This document shows positions 1-11,965 of a DNA stretch of 64,000 nt, piece by piece; within the stretch, counting starts at the first letter, position 1, and every line of letters begins with the position of its first letter. A program made the position numbers and the translations under genes. Under the pieces are notes generated by a model, which saw nothing but the letters and a program-made list of their open reading frames with translations, did no database searches and had not been told where the DNA came from. Source of the DNA: Vicinamibacterales bacterium. Its GTDB lineage: Bacteria; Acidobacteriota; Vicinamibacteria; Vicinamibacterales; Fen-181. Location of the stretch: the NCBI GenBank assembly GCA_036504215.1, contig DASXVO010000007.1, positions 1-64,000 on the forward strand, written 5' to 3'.

Positions 1-70
1 TCTTCCAGGTGGCCCCGCACGCGCACCGCACATCGACTTCCTTGTACTTCGGGTGGATACCTTCCTTCAC
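1..70 (-). CDS. rpmE: 50S ribosomal protein L31, N-terminal part (cut by window start)
   Basis: The minus-strand reading begins VKEGIHPKYKEVDVRCACG and runs off the window edge. L31 is a small protein of the large ribosomal subunit. The IHPKY block and the Cys-x-Cys pair are the start of the zinc-binding (C+) type of L31; the second cysteine pair would lie outside the window. The start codon is GTG at 70-68, with an AAGGAG ribosome binding site six bases upstream. It lies about 180 bases downstream of the aldo/keto reductase stop on the same strand and has its own promoter-like -10 box. Confidence 0.9.
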   Translation of the reverse strand, partial: MKEGIHPKYKEVDVRCACGATWK

Positions 71-102
71 GTCGAGCTCCTTGAGAGTAGTCCGAACCAC
101 AA

Positions 103-108
103 ATTGTA
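103..108 (-). promoter_or_regulatory. putative -10 box for rpmE
   Basis: Read on the minus strand the bases are TACAAT, a close match to TATAAT, about 32 bases before the rpmE GTG. It stands in a short A+T-richer stretch within a GC-rich spacer. No -35 at proper spacing is convincing (TTGAGC lies 20 bases away). Confidence 0.4.
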
Positions 109-139
109 GCACACCTCGCCCGACTTCCGCTCAATCGCC

Positions 140-239
140 ACCTTCAGCACCGCACCCGCAGCACCACCAGCACCCGTGGCACCCTCAGCACCGCACCCGC
201 AGCACCACCAGCACCCCTGGCACCTTCAGCACCCTCATC
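140..239. repeat. 41-bp tandem repeat, 2.4 copies, between aldo/keto reductase gene and rpmE
   Basis: Two 41-bp copies at 140-180 and 181-221 differ at two positions, followed by an 18-base partial copy. On the minus strand the unit is built of GGTGCTG and GGGTGC words. The period is not a multiple of three, and the repeat lies entirely in the spacer, so it is non-coding. Similar words (AAGGTGCTGGGTGC) recur at 60758-60793 upstream of the hom leader. Confidence 0.85.
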
Positions 240-247
240 TGCCCGTC

Positions 248-1213
248 CTACGGAATGACCGTCCTCCGGTCCCATCGGTGGTGCCGGAGAGCAGCCATGA
301 CGCCCGGCGCGAGCCGGACGCCGTCGCTCGCGGCCAGGTTCTTCTCCACGTTGGCGACCCGCCGCATCCCGGGAATCGTCGTCGTCACCGCGGGGTGCTC
401 GAGGATGAAGCGCAGCGCCAGCTCGGGCATGGTCATGCCGGCCGGCACCAGCGGGTGCAGTCGATCCACTCGTGCGATCGTGTCGCGCAGGTTGTCGCCG
501 CGAAAGTAGAGCGCCCGCCAGTCGCCTTCGGGGAAGTGCACGTCGGGCGTGAGCGTGCCGGTCAGGCTGCCCTCGTCGAACGGCACCCGTGCGATCACGG
601 CGATCTTCAGTTCCTCGCACACCGGGAACAATTCGTCCTCTGGATTCTGGTCGAAGATGTTGTAGACGACCTGCACGCAGTCCACCAGGCCCGTCCGCAG
701 CGCCCGGATGACGTTGGACGGTTCCCACCGGTTGATGCTGATGCCGAAGGCCTTGATGAGCCCCTCACGCTTCAGGTCGTCCACGGCGCGCTGCCAGCGT
801 TCATCCTCCGCCCACGCGTCGCTCCAGACGTGCACCTGCTGGAGATCGACGCTGTCCATGCCTAGGTTCTCGAGGCTCTTCTGCGTGTACTCGCGCAGGT
901 GATCCGGTGGGAACACGTCCTCGAGTCTGTACTCGGCGCGTGCGGGCCAGCGGCCATTCTTCGGCGGGATCTTCGTGGCAACGTAGACGCGATCACCGCG
1001 GTGGCCCGAGAGCAACTGCCGGAGGAGTCGCTCGCTGTGGCCCGAGCCGTACGCCCAGGCGGTGTCGAAGAAGTTGCAGCCGAGCGTCAGCGCGCGCTCC
1101 ATCGCCTGGAGCGACTCGGCATCTGACGACCCGCTCCAGCCGGCCATGCCCCAGGTGCCGTAGCCAATTTCGGCGAGTGGCCAGCCCGTGCGAGGGAAGG
1201 TGCGATTGCGCAT
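248..1213 (-). CDS. aldo/keto reductase
   Basis: A 321-residue protein of the NAD(P)H-dependent aldo/keto reductase superfamily (TIM barrel). The catalytic tetrad is visible in order: Asp in FDTAWAYG, Tyr in the same block, Lys in VATKIPPK and His in LQQVHVWSD. The later segments FGISINRWEP and TTTIPGMRRVANVEKN also fit the family. The start at 1213 is preferred because AGGAG lies six bases upstream and the family fold begins at once (RNRTFPRTGWPLAEIGYGTW); an in-frame ATG at 1288 would add 25 low-complexity residues. The substrate cannot be told from the sequence. It is probably a cytosolic enzyme acting on aldehydes or sugars. Confidence 0.9.
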   Translation of the reverse strand: MRNRTFPRTGWPLAEIGYGTWGMAGWSGSSDAESLQAMERALTLGCNFFDTAWAYGSGHSERLLRQLLSGHRGDRVYVATKIPPKNGRWPARAEYRLEDVFPPDHLREYTQKSLENLGMDSVDLQQVHVWSDAWAEDERWQRAVDDLKREGLIKAFGISINRWEPSNVIRALRTGLVDCVQVVYNIFDQNPEDELFPVCEELKIAVIARVPFDEGSLTGTLTPDVHFPEGDWRALYFRGDNLRDTIARVDRLHPLVPAGMTMPELALRFILEHPAVTTTIPGMRRVANVEKNLAASDGVRLAPGVMAALRHHRWDRRTVIP

Positions 1214-1349
1214 TGATGCTCCTGCCGCCCCGCGGGCACGGCTTGCCTCGCCGAAGCCACTGGGCGAAGGCGGGAGGCCTGCGGCCACTGTGTCACCGCG
1301 TCAGCCCGCGGCCGGCTGTCGGGATCGACTGGCCACGATTCACCGGCAA

Positions 1350-2087
1350 CTACTCACCGGTCTTGATCCACTCAGAGATCTGGCGCCACAACTCGTCGAG
1401 CCCGTCGCCCTTCAACGCCGAGACGGGCAGCACGGCGGAACCGAACGCCTGCTCGCTCTCGCGCTTCAGCCCGGACCTGTCGGACTGCGAGAGCTTGTCG
1501 ACCTTCGTCGCGACGATCAGGAACGGAACGCCGATGGCCTGGAGCCAGTGGCAGGCCTCGATGTCGCTGGCCATCCCTGGATGTCTGGCGTCGATGGCGA
1601 GAACGACGGCGCCGAGCGGCCCTCGCCGCCCACGTGGCACGGGCTGCACGAGTGGCACGGGCTGCACGAGTGGCACGGGCGTCCCGAGTGGCACGGGCTG
1701 CTCGAGTGGCACGGGCGTCCCGCCCGTGTTCCGGACAGACGAGACGCCCGTCCCACTCTCCATTCGGCTCTCGAAGTACTGCGACGTCAGGCTCGCAAAC
1801 TCCGCCCGCGCCTTCTCGCCGCCGCCCGCGTGGCCGTAGCCCGGCAGGTCCATGAGGTAGAACGCGCTTCCACTCGCCGGCGCGATGCGGTACACGTTCA
1901 CCAGCCGCGTCTTACCCGGAGTCGAACTGGTGCGCGCGATGTCCTTGTGGACGAGCGTGTTGATGAGCGTGGACTTGCCGACGTTCGACCGTCCGACCAT
2001 GGCAATCTCGGGACGACCATCGGTGGGGAAGTCGCGACGCGAAGCCGCGCTGATGACGAACTCGGCCGATGTGATTCTAGATGCCAT
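1350..2087 (-). CDS. engB: ribosome biogenesis GTPase EngB/YihA with an in-frame repeat insertion
   Basis: EngB is an essential GTPase for assembly of the large ribosomal subunit. The G motifs are all present: GRSNVGKSTL (G1), TPGKTR (G2), DLPGYGHA (G3) and a TKVDKL-type G4, followed by SALKGDGLDEL (G5). The start MASRITSAEFV at 2087 matches the usual N-terminus; an upstream ATG at 2138 seems spurious. Between the helix after G3 (LTSQYFESR) and the strand GAVVLAIDARH, about 40 extra residues rich in PVPL/PVPLVQ are encoded by an 18-bp tandem repeat that keeps the frame. The loop lies outside the nucleotide pocket, so function may survive. It is last in the tig-clpP-clpX-lon-engB array. Confidence 0.93.
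   Translation of the reverse strand: MASRITSAEFVISAASRRDFPTDGRPEIAMVGRSNVGKSTLINTLVHKDIARTSSTPGKTRLVNVYRIAPASGSAFYLMDLPGYGHAGGGEKARAEFASLTSQYFESRMESGTGVSSVRNTGGTPVPLEQPVPLGTPVPLVQPVPLVQPVPRGRRGPLGAVVLAIDARHPGMASDIEACHWLQAIGVPFLIVATKVDKLSQSDRSGLKRESEQAFGSAVLPVSALKGDGLDELWRQISEWIKTGE
1637..1765. repeat. 18-bp tandem repeat plus palindrome inserted within engB
   Basis: Five 18-bp units run from 1637 to 1726; the consensus on the plus strand is GCACGGGCTGCACGAGTG. Unit 5 runs into a perfect palindrome, CACGGGCG-TCC-CGCCCGTG. The flank that follows contains, on the minus strand, GAGTGGGACGGGCGTCTCG, which matches the 32-bp repeats at 18792-18855. The unit length of six codons keeps the engB frame, giving PVPLVQ-type hexapeptides. 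Confidence 0.85.
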
Positions 2088-2148
2088 TCGATGAGGGCTG
2101 AAACAGCTCAGGGGCTGCGACTCCATCGAGAACCGCAACCCCTGACCC

Positions 2149-2200
2149 TTGAATCCTGAATCCTCGCTCCTGAATCCTGGCTCCTGGATTCAGGCTCCTG
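2149..2200. repeat. degenerate short tandem repeat between engB and lon
   Basis: The spacer consists of words related to GAATCCTG and GCTCCTG repeated about five times, with one inverted copy (GGATTCAGG). It ends three bases before the lon stop codon. No gene or terminator is visible. Confidence 0.55.
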
Positions 2201-2202
2201 TT

Positions 2203-4590
<2,388 letters not shown>

Positions 4591-4660
4591 TATTCCAACA
4601 CCAACATGGACAGAGGCGAGGGTCGAGGGTCCGGGCCTGCAGATAGGACGCGACGTCCTT

Positions 4661-4685
4661 GATCCCGGATCCCAGATCCCGGAGT
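4661..4685. repeat. short tandem GATCCCGG repeat between clpX and lon
   Basis: Three imperfect copies of GATCCCGG fill the end of the clpX-lon spacer right up to the clpX stop. It is the second short-period repeat type found between genes of this operon. Confidence 0.5.
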
Positions 4686-4686
4686 C

Positions 4687-5934
<1,248 letters not shown>

Positions 5935-5977
5935 AATGGGGTGACCTGACGGGCCGCCGGACGCGCCGGACTCGAAC

Positions 5978-6592
5978 TCAGGCGCGCTGCCGGATGACCT
6001 CGTCAATGATACCGTATTCCTTCCCCTGCTCCGCCGACATGATGTAGTCGCGGTCGGTGTCGCCCTGGATGCGCTTGATGTCCTGTCCGGTGTGTTGCAC
6101 GAGAATCTCGTTCAGCCGCTCGCGCATCCGCAGGATTTCCCTCGCCGCGATGTCGATGTCGGTCGCCTGGCCCGCCAGCCCCGACATCAGCGGCTGGTGA
6201 ATCACGATGCGCGAGTTGGGCAGCGAGAACCGCTTGCCCTTCGCGCCGCCGGCGAGCAGCACCGCCGCCATCGATGCTGCCTGTCCGAGACAGTACGTCT
6301 GCACGTCGGGCCGGATGAACTGCATCGTGTCGTAGATCGCCAGCCCAGCCGTAATCGACCCACCGGGGCTGTTGATGTAGAGCAGGATGTCCTTCTCCGG
6401 GTCCTCGGATTCCAGGAACAGCATCTGCGCGATGACCAGGTTCGCCACCGTGTCGTCGATCGGCGTGCCGATGAAGATGATGCTGTCCTTGAGGAGGCGC
6501 GAGAAGATGTCGTAGGCCCGCTCGCCGCGACTGGTCTGTTCGACCACCATCGGCACCAACTGCATATAGGGGACACTTTTCTCTGATGACAT
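5978..6592 (-). CDS. clpP: ATP-dependent Clp protease proteolytic subunit ClpP
   Basis: ClpP (204 residues) forms the tetradecameric serine-protease chamber. The catalytic residues are visible: Ser107 in GQAASMAA, His132 in IVIHQPL, and the Asp of the DTDRD block near 178. The start at 6592 ([20 protein letters not shown]) is chosen because family N-termini lie close to LVPMVVEQ; an upstream ATG at 6649 adds an unrelated stretch. It sits 111 bases downstream of tig, as in many bacteria. Confidence 0.97.
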   Translation of the reverse strand: MSSEKSVPYMQLVPMVVEQTSRGERAYDIFSRLLKDSIIFIGTPIDDTVANLVIAQMLFLESEDPEKDILLYINSPGGSITAGLAIYDTMQFIRPDVQTYCLGQAASMAAVLLAGGAKGKRFSLPNSRIVIHQPLMSGLAGQATDIDIAAREILRMRERLNEILVQHTGQDIKRIQGDTDRDYIMSAEQGKEYGIIDEVIRQRA

Positions 6593-6703
6593 AGGCTCCG
6601 ATCCACCGGGCCGTCGAGCGCACCAACCGCCGGGGCGACTGGTGCTCACGCGAACGACCGCGTCACGCGCGATCAGCTGTGGAGTGGGACAGGCTGGCAG
6701 TGA

Positions 6704-7993
6704 TTAGTCTCCTGCGATTGTAGCACGCGACAGGAGGAAATCCACGCTGCGTTCCCGCCGCAATCCGGTCCGCAATCGCCCCAGTTCGCCGTCCTTCTCG
6801 AGTTGAGCGCGCACCGCCGCGGGCGTCCGTCCGGACCGCTCCGCGAAGCCCTCGACCTCGCGACCCAGTTCGTCGTCGGTCACCGCGATCTGCTCGCGCC
6901 GCGCCACCTCGTCGAGCACCAGCATCGCGCGCACGGCCTCTTCGGCCGACTCGCGCTGCTCCTTCCTGAACGCTTCCCAGTCGATGCCCGCCTTCCGCGG
7001 GTCGATCCCCTCGTCGAAGAGGTGACGGATGAAGTCCTGCGTCCGCCGATCGAGGTCGCGCTCCACCAGGACGTCGGGGACCGGCACCGTGACCCGTGCG
7101 GCAATCGCCTTCAGCAGGTCGCTCCGGAGCTTGCGGTCCGCTTCGCGCTTCATCTCGCGCACCAGCCCCTCGCGCACCTTCTCGCGCAGCGCATCCAGCG
7201 TGTCCGCGTCGCTCACTTCCTTCGCGAGGTCGTCATCGAGCGGCGGCACCACGCGGCGCCGGACCGCGCGGACCTTCACCGAGTATTCGACATCCTTCGA
7301 CTTCAGTTCCTCGATCGCGTAGTCGGCCGGGTAGTGGACCCGGAAGGTCTTCTCGTCGCCGCCCTTCAGCCCCGTCAACTCGTCGTCGAACCCGGGAGGA
7401 TTGACCGTTGCTCCCAGCTCGACCGACACGTTCTCGTGCTTCTCGGTCGGGCCGGGCGTGCCGTCCGCCTCGAATGCGCGCCGTTCGAGATCCACCGCCG
7501 CCGTGTCACCGGGTTCGAGACCGCGGTCCTCGATCGGCTCGAAGCGCGCGGCCCGCTGACGAAGCCGGTCGAGTGCCTGATCGACGGCGTCAGCCTCGAC
7601 CGTCTCCGGATACCGGCGCAACTGAATCGTGCCGTACTCTCCGGGATCCACCGGCGGCACCGTCTCGAACGAGGCCGTGAACCTGAGCGGCTGGCCCTCC
7701 TTCACGTCCACGTCGCGCACGTCCGGGGTCGCAATCGGCTCGATGGTCCGCTCGCGCAGCGCCTCGTCCACCGCCCGCGGCACCAGTTCGTGCGCCACCT
7801 CGTGGAGAATCTCGTCGCGAAAGCGCTGCTTGACCACCCCCGCGGGGGTCTTGCCGGGCCGGAAGCCCGGAACTCTCGCGGTACGCCCGATGTTCCGCGT
7901 CACGCGGGCAATCTCGGCGTCAACCTCTTCGCTCGGGATTTCAATGATCAGGTTCTTCTTCGTTTCGGAAACGTCGACAAAATCACTCTTCAT
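6704..7993 (-). CDS. tig: trigger factor (ribosome-associated chaperone, PPIase)
   Basis: Trigger factor binds the ribosomal exit tunnel and shields nascent chains. The N-terminal ribosome-binding domain is recognisable from VSETKKNLIIEIP and from the signature GFRPGKTP (the ribosome-binding loop GFRxGK). A middle FKBP-like domain and an Arg/Glu-rich C-terminal helical domain follow, giving 429 residues as usual. ATG 7993 gives the family N-terminus; ATG 8008, five codons upstream, is also possible. It is the first gene of the tig-clpP-clpX-lon-engB array. Confidence 0.95.
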   Translation of the reverse strand: MKSDFVDVSETKKNLIIEIPSEEVDAEIARVTRNIGRTARVPGFRPGKTPAGVVKQRFRDEILHEVAHELVPRAVDEALRERTIEPIATPDVRDVDVKEGQPLRFTASFETVPPVDPGEYGTIQLRRYPETVEADAVDQALDRLRQRAARFEPIEDRGLEPGDTAAVDLERRAFEADGTPGPTEKHENVSVELGATVNPPGFDDELTGLKGGDEKTFRVHYPADYAIEELKSKDVEYSVKVRAVRRRVVPPLDDDLAKEVSDADTLDALREKVREGLVREMKREADRKLRSDLLKAIAARVTVPVPDVLVERDLDRRTQDFIRHLFDEGIDPRKAGIDWEAFRKEQRESAEEAVRAMLVLDEVARREQIAVTDDELGREVEGFAERSGRTPAAVRAQLEKDGELGRLRTGLRRERSVDFLLSRATIAGD

Positions 7994-8170
7994 GGAGAAT
8001 ATCGGCATTCTGGGAGGCGCGCTTCAGCGGAGACGCCCGTTTCGGGCGGCCAACCTTGCCATCCGCGCCATGGTCGGGGCGGGGACAGTGGCCTCAACCT
8101 TCCAATTCTGGCACACCGCGACGCGGGAAGTCACGGCGGAGCTCCTCCCGGCGATGCTCCAACTCGCGTC

Positions 8171-8200
8171 GCGCCCTCCCTTCGACTTCGCTCAGGGCGC
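8171..8200. repeat. hairpin repeat with TTCGACTTCGCTCAGG core
   Basis: GCGCCCT at 8171-8177 pairs perfectly with AGGGCGC at 8194-8200 around a TTCGACTTCGCTC core, in the divergent tig-ilvB spacer. It resembles dispersed hairpin repeats common in GC-rich genomes. The rest of the spacer from 7994 to 8268 holds no gene I can support. Confidence 0.5.
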
Positions 8201-8268
8201 CTGGCATTCATACCGCTGTCACCGCTGATGCCATAAGTGAAACGAATGAATGACTAGAAATATTCTAA

Positions 8269-8298
8269 TTGGACTTATGGGTTGGCCGCCGCTACGCT
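8269..8298 (+). promoter_or_regulatory. putative promoter of the ilvB leader
   Basis: TTGGAC at 8269-8274 and TACGCT at 8293-8298 are 18 bases apart, just after an unusually A+T-rich stretch (8241-8270) that could act as an upstream element. The expected transcription start near 8305 would place the leader peptide ATG (8339) about 35 bases into the RNA. The -10 match is weak. Confidence 0.35.
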
Positions 8299-8338
8299 CT
8301 CCATCGATGCCGCCCGAGTTCCAGCCCCTGCTCGCCGG

Positions 8339-8392
8339 ATGCTGCCGGTTGCAATCATCGGCGTCCTGTGTCGTCCGGTTGAAACCGGGTGA
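8339..8392 (+). CDS. ilv leader peptide (17 aa), too short for standard gene calling
   Basis: The ORF reads MLPVAIIGVLCRPVETG then TGA. Seven of 17 codons are for branched-chain amino acids, including the run Ile-Ile-Gly-Val-Leu, the usual composition of ilv leader peptides whose slow translation signals shortage of charged Leu/Val/Ile tRNAs. No strong ribosome binding site is visible. Its stop codon overlaps the antiterminator segment (8388-8398), so a terminating ribosome would mask it. Confidence 0.7.
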   Translation: MLPVAIIGVLCRPVETG

Positions 8393-8450
8393 GGGTCCAG
8401 ACAACCGGCACGACGGGGGGGCCATCACCTGAGCAGGGCGATGGCCTTTT
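8388..8450 (+). terminator. ilvB transcription attenuator (terminator/antiterminator)
   Basis: The terminator is GGCCATC (8420-8426) pairing with GATGGCC (8440-8446), with an inner CCT/AGG stem and TTTT at 8447-8450. The exclusive alternative is GGTGAGGGTCC (8388-8398) with GGGCCATCACC (8419-8429): ten of eleven positions pair, one of them G-U. A ribosome stalled at the Ile codons (8354-8359) leaves 8388-8398 free for antitermination; one reaching the stop at 8390-8392 covers it and permits termination. This is the logic of enteric ilv and leu attenuators. Separately, 8371-8382 can pair with 8402-8414. Confidence 0.75.
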
Positions 8451-8559
8451 CAGTTCTACGCGAAGGGGGATAGGCGGGAAGGCGGCAGGGCGGGTCGAGT
8501 CTTCGCAGCAGGATGTCGACTGGAGACGAAGACCGAGCGAAAGCGTGAGGGCGATGCGA

Positions 8560-10242
8560 ATGACGGGTGCGCAGGCGTTGTGGGCGGCGTTGGCTCGCCA
8601 GGGCGTGTCGACGGTGTTCGGCTATCCGGGCGGCGCGATCCTGCCCGCCTACGACGCGATGATCGATTTTCCGATCCGGCACGTCCTGGCGCGTCATGAA
8701 CAAGGTGCCGCGCACATGGCCGATGGGTACGCCCGCGCGACGGGGCGTCCGGGCGTCGTCGTCGCGACATCAGGTCCGGGCGCGACCAACCTGGTGACCG
8801 GTATTGCCACCGCGATGCTCGACTCGTCGCCCGTCGTCTGCGTGACAGGGCAGGTGGGGAGCGGATCGATCGGCTTCGACGCGTTCCAGGAGACCGACAT
8901 CACCGGCGTGACGCTGCCGGTGACGAAGCACAACTACCTCGTGACACGCGCCGGCGACATTGCAGGCGTGATCGGCGAGGCGTTCCAGTTGGCAACGAGC
9001 GGTCGTCCGGGGCCGGTGCTCGTGGACATCACCAAGGATGCGCAGCAAGGGGCCGGTGATTCGACGGCTGAGGCGAGGTTGCCGGTGGTCCACCGCCGCC
9101 CCGACCTGTCGCCCACACCCGAGGCGTTGGACGAAGCGATCGCACTCATCCGCCGGGCGCGCAGGCCGGTCGTGCTGGCCGGCCACGGGGTCCTGCTGTC
9201 GGAGGCGAGCGACGTGCTGGCGAGATTCGTGGATCGCGCACAACTGCCTGTCGCCATGACGTTGCTCGGGATTGGAGGCTTCCCGGCCTCGCATCCGCTC
9301 AATCTGGGCATGATGGGCATGCACGGTGAGGCCTGGGTCAACGAGTCGATCCAGCGGGCCGACCTCCTGTTGGCATTCGGGATGCGCTTCGACGATCGTG
9401 CGACCGGCCACCTCTCCGGGTTTGCCCCGAAGGCACGCAAGATCCACGTCGATATCGACCCGAGCGAGATCGACAAGAACGTCCGGGTGGATCTGCCGCT
9501 CGTCGGCGATTTGCGCGAGGTGCTGGAGGCGCTCCTGCCGTCTCTGCCCCGCGGCAACCGCGCCGCGTGGCTCGCGGAGATTCGGGCACTGAGAGGCGAT
9601 GCGGCGGTCCGCGACATCCAGCAACTGCCGGACAACGGCCACCTGCATGCCGCCCACGTCATCAACGATTTGTGGCGGGTGACGGACGGCCGCGCCCTCA
9701 TCGTCAGCGACGTCGGGCAGCACCAGATGTGGGAGGCCCAGTACTACCGGCACGAGCGTCCGCGATCGCTCATCACGTCCGGTGGCCTCGGCACGATGGG
9801 CTTCGCCCTGCCGGCCGCGATTGGAGCGAAGATCGCGCGGCCCGAGGAGGACGTGTGGGTGGTCGTCGGTGACGGCGGCTTCCAGATGACGATGCAGGAA
9901 CTCGGGACGGTCATCCAGGAGGAGATCAAGCTCAACATCGCCATCGTCAACAACGGGTACCTGGGGATGGTGCGCCAGTGGCAGGAGTTCTTCTACGAAC
10001 GCCGCTACGCCGCGACACCGTTGGTGAATCCGGACTTCGTGCGACTGGCCGGCGCCTACGGACTGCCCGGGCGGACGGTTCGCGTGCGAGCCGAGGTGGC
10101 GCCCGCCGTGCGTGCGGCCCGAGAGTCACCGCAGACGTTCGTGATCGACTTTCGCGTCGAGCAGGAGGACTGCGTGTATCCGATGGTCCCGGCTGGTGCG
10201 GATCTCGGCGCGATGATGCGGCGGCCGGTGGCTCCCTCATGA
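8560..10242 (+). CDS. ilvB: acetolactate synthase, large catalytic subunit
   Basis: Acetohydroxyacid synthase (560 residues) condenses pyruvate with pyruvate or 2-ketobutyrate, the first common step to Val, Leu and Ile. The N-terminal ThDP-binding block includes FGYPGGAILP and the catalytic Glu47 in RHEQGAAHMADG; the C-terminal ThDP motif runs from GDGGFQMT to NNGYLGM. The start is taken at 8560 because GAGGG (8547-8551) sits eight bases upstream and the catalytic Glu then falls at 47; ATG 8554 is two codons earlier. Expression is likely set by the attenuator upstream. ilvN and ilvC follow. Confidence 0.95.
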   Translation: MTGAQALWAALARQGVSTVFGYPGGAILPAYDAMIDFPIRHVLARHEQGAAHMADGYARATGRPGVVVATSGPGATNLVTGIATAMLDSSPVVCVTGQVGSGSIGFDAFQETDITGVTLPVTKHNYLVTRAGDIAGVIGEAFQLATSGRPGPVLVDITKDAQQGAGDSTAEARLPVVHRRPDLSPTPEALDEAIALIRRARRPVVLAGHGVLLSEASDVLARFVDRAQLPVAMTLLGIGGFPASHPLNLGMMGMHGEAWVNESIQRADLLLAFGMRFDDRATGHLSGFAPKARKIHVDIDPSEIDKNVRVDLPLVGDLREVLEALLPSLPRGNRAAWLAEIRALRGDAAVRDIQQLPDNGHLHAAHVINDLWRVTDGRALIVSDVGQHQMWEAQYYRHERPRSLITSGGLGTMGFALPAAIGAKIARPEEDVWVVVGDGGFQMTMQELGTVIQEEIKLNIAIVNNGYLGMVRQWQEFFYERRYAATPLVNPDFVRLAGAYGLPGRTVRVRAEVAPAVRAARESPQTFVIDFRVEQEDCVYPMVPAGADLGAMMRRPVAPS

Positions 10243-10324
10243 CGGGGAGGTGATCCATTGCCGCCTCGTCGCCTTCGATGATCGCGTCATGGGTCGTGCG
10301 GCCGGTGGCCGCCTGGAGAAGGGC

Positions 10325-10876
10325 ATGTTGCACACCTTCGTGGTCCGCGTCGACAACGAGCCTGGGGTTCTCAATCGCGTGTCGTCGCTGTTCCGGCGGC
10401 GGGCGTTCAACATCGAGTCGTTGACCGTCGGTCACACCGAGGCCCCAGGCGTCTCACGCATGACCATCGTCGTCGAGACGGACGAGAGCGGAGCCAGGCG
10501 GCTCGAAGCCAACCTCTACAAGCTCGTGAACGTGCTGACGGTCACCAACGTCACCGCCACGGCGCTCGTCTGCCGCGACCTCGCGATGATCAAGGTGGCG
10601 GCCGACGCGTCGCTCCGCTCGCAGGTGATGCACCTGGCCGAGGTGTTCAGAGCGCGGGTCGTGGACGTCACGCCCAGTTCGTTGGTCATCGAAACGACTG
10701 GCACCGAGGACAAGATCGACGGCCTGCTCGAGGTGCTGCGTCCATACGGTGTCATCGAAATGGTCCGGACCGGACGCGTGGCGATGGAGCGGGGAACCAC
10801 GGCGACCGGGGCAGATGTCGAAGAGGAACTCGTGCGCGCACACCGAACTGGCGAAGGCTACGCCTGCGCCTCGTAG
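10325..10876 (+). CDS. ilvN: acetolactate synthase, small regulatory subunit
   Basis: The regulatory subunit (183 residues) activates IlvB and gives valine feedback. An ACT domain at the N-terminus is shown by HTFVVRVDNEPGVLNRVSSLFRRRAFNIESL, and the C-terminal half has the AHAS small-subunit block EVFRARVVDVTPSSLVIE. ATG 10325 is chosen because GGAGAAGG lies a few bases upstream and the ACT domain starts at residue 2; the longer frame from 10250 adds unrelated residues. It lies 82 bases after ilvB and 42 before ilvC, so a single operon is likely. Confidence 0.95.
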   Translation: MLHTFVVRVDNEPGVLNRVSSLFRRRAFNIESLTVGHTEAPGVSRMTIVVETDESGARRLEANLYKLVNVLTVTNVTATALVCRDLAMIKVAADASLRSQVMHLAEVFRARVVDVTPSSLVIETTGTEDKIDGLLEVLRPYGVIEMVRTGRVAMERGTTATGADVEEELVRAHRTGEGYACAS

Positions 10877-10918
10877 GGTGAGCGATCGCCGGCGAACGGG
10901 ATGAGAGGAAGGAGCATC

Positions 10919-11926
10919 ATGACGAACGTCCACTACGACTCGTCTGCGGACCTCGCGATCATCCGATCGCGGGAAGTGGCGATCATCGGATACGGGTCGC
11001 AGGGCCATGCGCACGCGCTGAATCTGCGGGACAGCGGCGTCCCGGTTCGCGTCGGGTTGGCCGCGGCGAGCCGATCGCGGGCGCGGGCCGAAGCCTGCGG
11101 ACTGCGAGTCCTCACGGTCGATGCTGCGACCCGTGAGGCGGACCTCGTCATGGTGCTGGCGCCGGACACGGCGCAGGCGACGCTCTGGCAACGGGAGATC
11201 GCTCCCAACCTCCACTCCGGGGCGATGCTGATGTTCGCGCATGGCTTCAACATCCGCTTCGGCACCATCATGCCGCCGCCGGACATCGACGTGGCGATGG
11301 TCGCTCCGAAATCGCCGGGTCATCGCGTCCGGGAGCTGTACGTCGAAGGGGCGGGGACGCCGGCGCTGTTCGCCGTGCAGCAGGACGCGACGGGCCAGGC
11401 GCGCGCACTCACGCTGGCGTACGCCCGAGCGATCGGGGCAACCCGGGCCGGGGTCATCGAGACGACATTCGCCGAGGAGACCGAAACCGACCTGTTCGGC
11501 GAGCAGGCCGTCCTGTGCGGAGGCGTCAGCGCGCTGGTGAAGGCGGGCTTCGAGACGCTGGTCGAGGCGGGTTATCAGCCCGAGATCGCGTACTTCGAAT
11601 GCATGCACGAGCTGAAGCTGATCGTCGACCTGATGTACCGGGGCGGCCTGAACTTCATGCGCTACTCGGTGAGCGACACCGCCGAGCACGGCGACTATAC
11701 CGGCGGGCCGCGCCTCGTGACCGCAGAGACGCGCTCCGAGATGCGCGCGATGCTGGAGGAGATCCGAAACGGGAGTTACGCTCGAGGGTGGATCGAAGAG
11801 GATCGGAAGGGCAGGCCGTGGTTCACCGCCGAGCGCGAGCGCGAGCGCACACACCAGATTGAGGAGGTCGGCAGCCGCCTGCGCGCGATGATGCCGTTCC
11901 TCGAGCCCGTGCCCGACGCGAGATGA
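10919..11926 (+). CDS. ilvC: ketol-acid reductoisomerase (NADP+)
   Basis: Class I (short) ketol-acid reductoisomerase, 335 residues, which isomerises and reduces acetohydroxy acids with NADPH and Mg2+. The Rossmann motif is [17 protein letters not shown]. The catalytic C-terminal knotted domain is marked by [12 protein letters not shown] and [14 protein letters not shown], with the metal-binding Asp and Glu residues. The usual APKGPGH block reads APKSPGH, a conservative change. The start at 10919 has GAAGGAG four bases upstream. Third gene of ilvBNC; ilvD is not in the window. Confidence 0.96.
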   Translation: MTNVHYDSSADLAIIRSREVAIIGYGSQGHAHALNLRDSGVPVRVGLAAASRSRARAEACGLRVLTVDAATREADLVMVLAPDTAQATLWQREIAPNLHSGAMLMFAHGFNIRFGTIMPPPDIDVAMVAPKSPGHRVRELYVEGAGTPALFAVQQDATGQARALTLAYARAIGATRAGVIETTFAEETETDLFGEQAVLCGGVSALVKAGFETLVEAGYQPEIAYFECMHELKLIVDLMYRGGLNFMRYSVSDTAEHGDYTGGPRLVTAETRSEMRAMLEEIRNGSYARGWIEEDRKGRPWFTAERERERTHQIEEVGSRLRAMMPFLEPVPDAR

Positions 11927-11965
11927 AGAGCACCCGCCTCGGGCGCCTGGCGGCTACGGCGTGGC

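Noticed and set aside
1637-1726. CRISPR-like array inside engB
   Set aside because: The units are contiguous 18-mers without spacers and keep the engB frame; no cas genes are present.
5935-6006. Longer ClpX start within the end of clpP
   Set aside because: The added 24 residues are Ser/Gly-rich without family match, and ATG 5934 directly precedes the zinc finger.
10250-10324. Longer IlvN start
   Set aside because: The extra 25 residues lack similarity to the family; ATG 10325 has a good ribosome binding site and the ACT domain starts at once.
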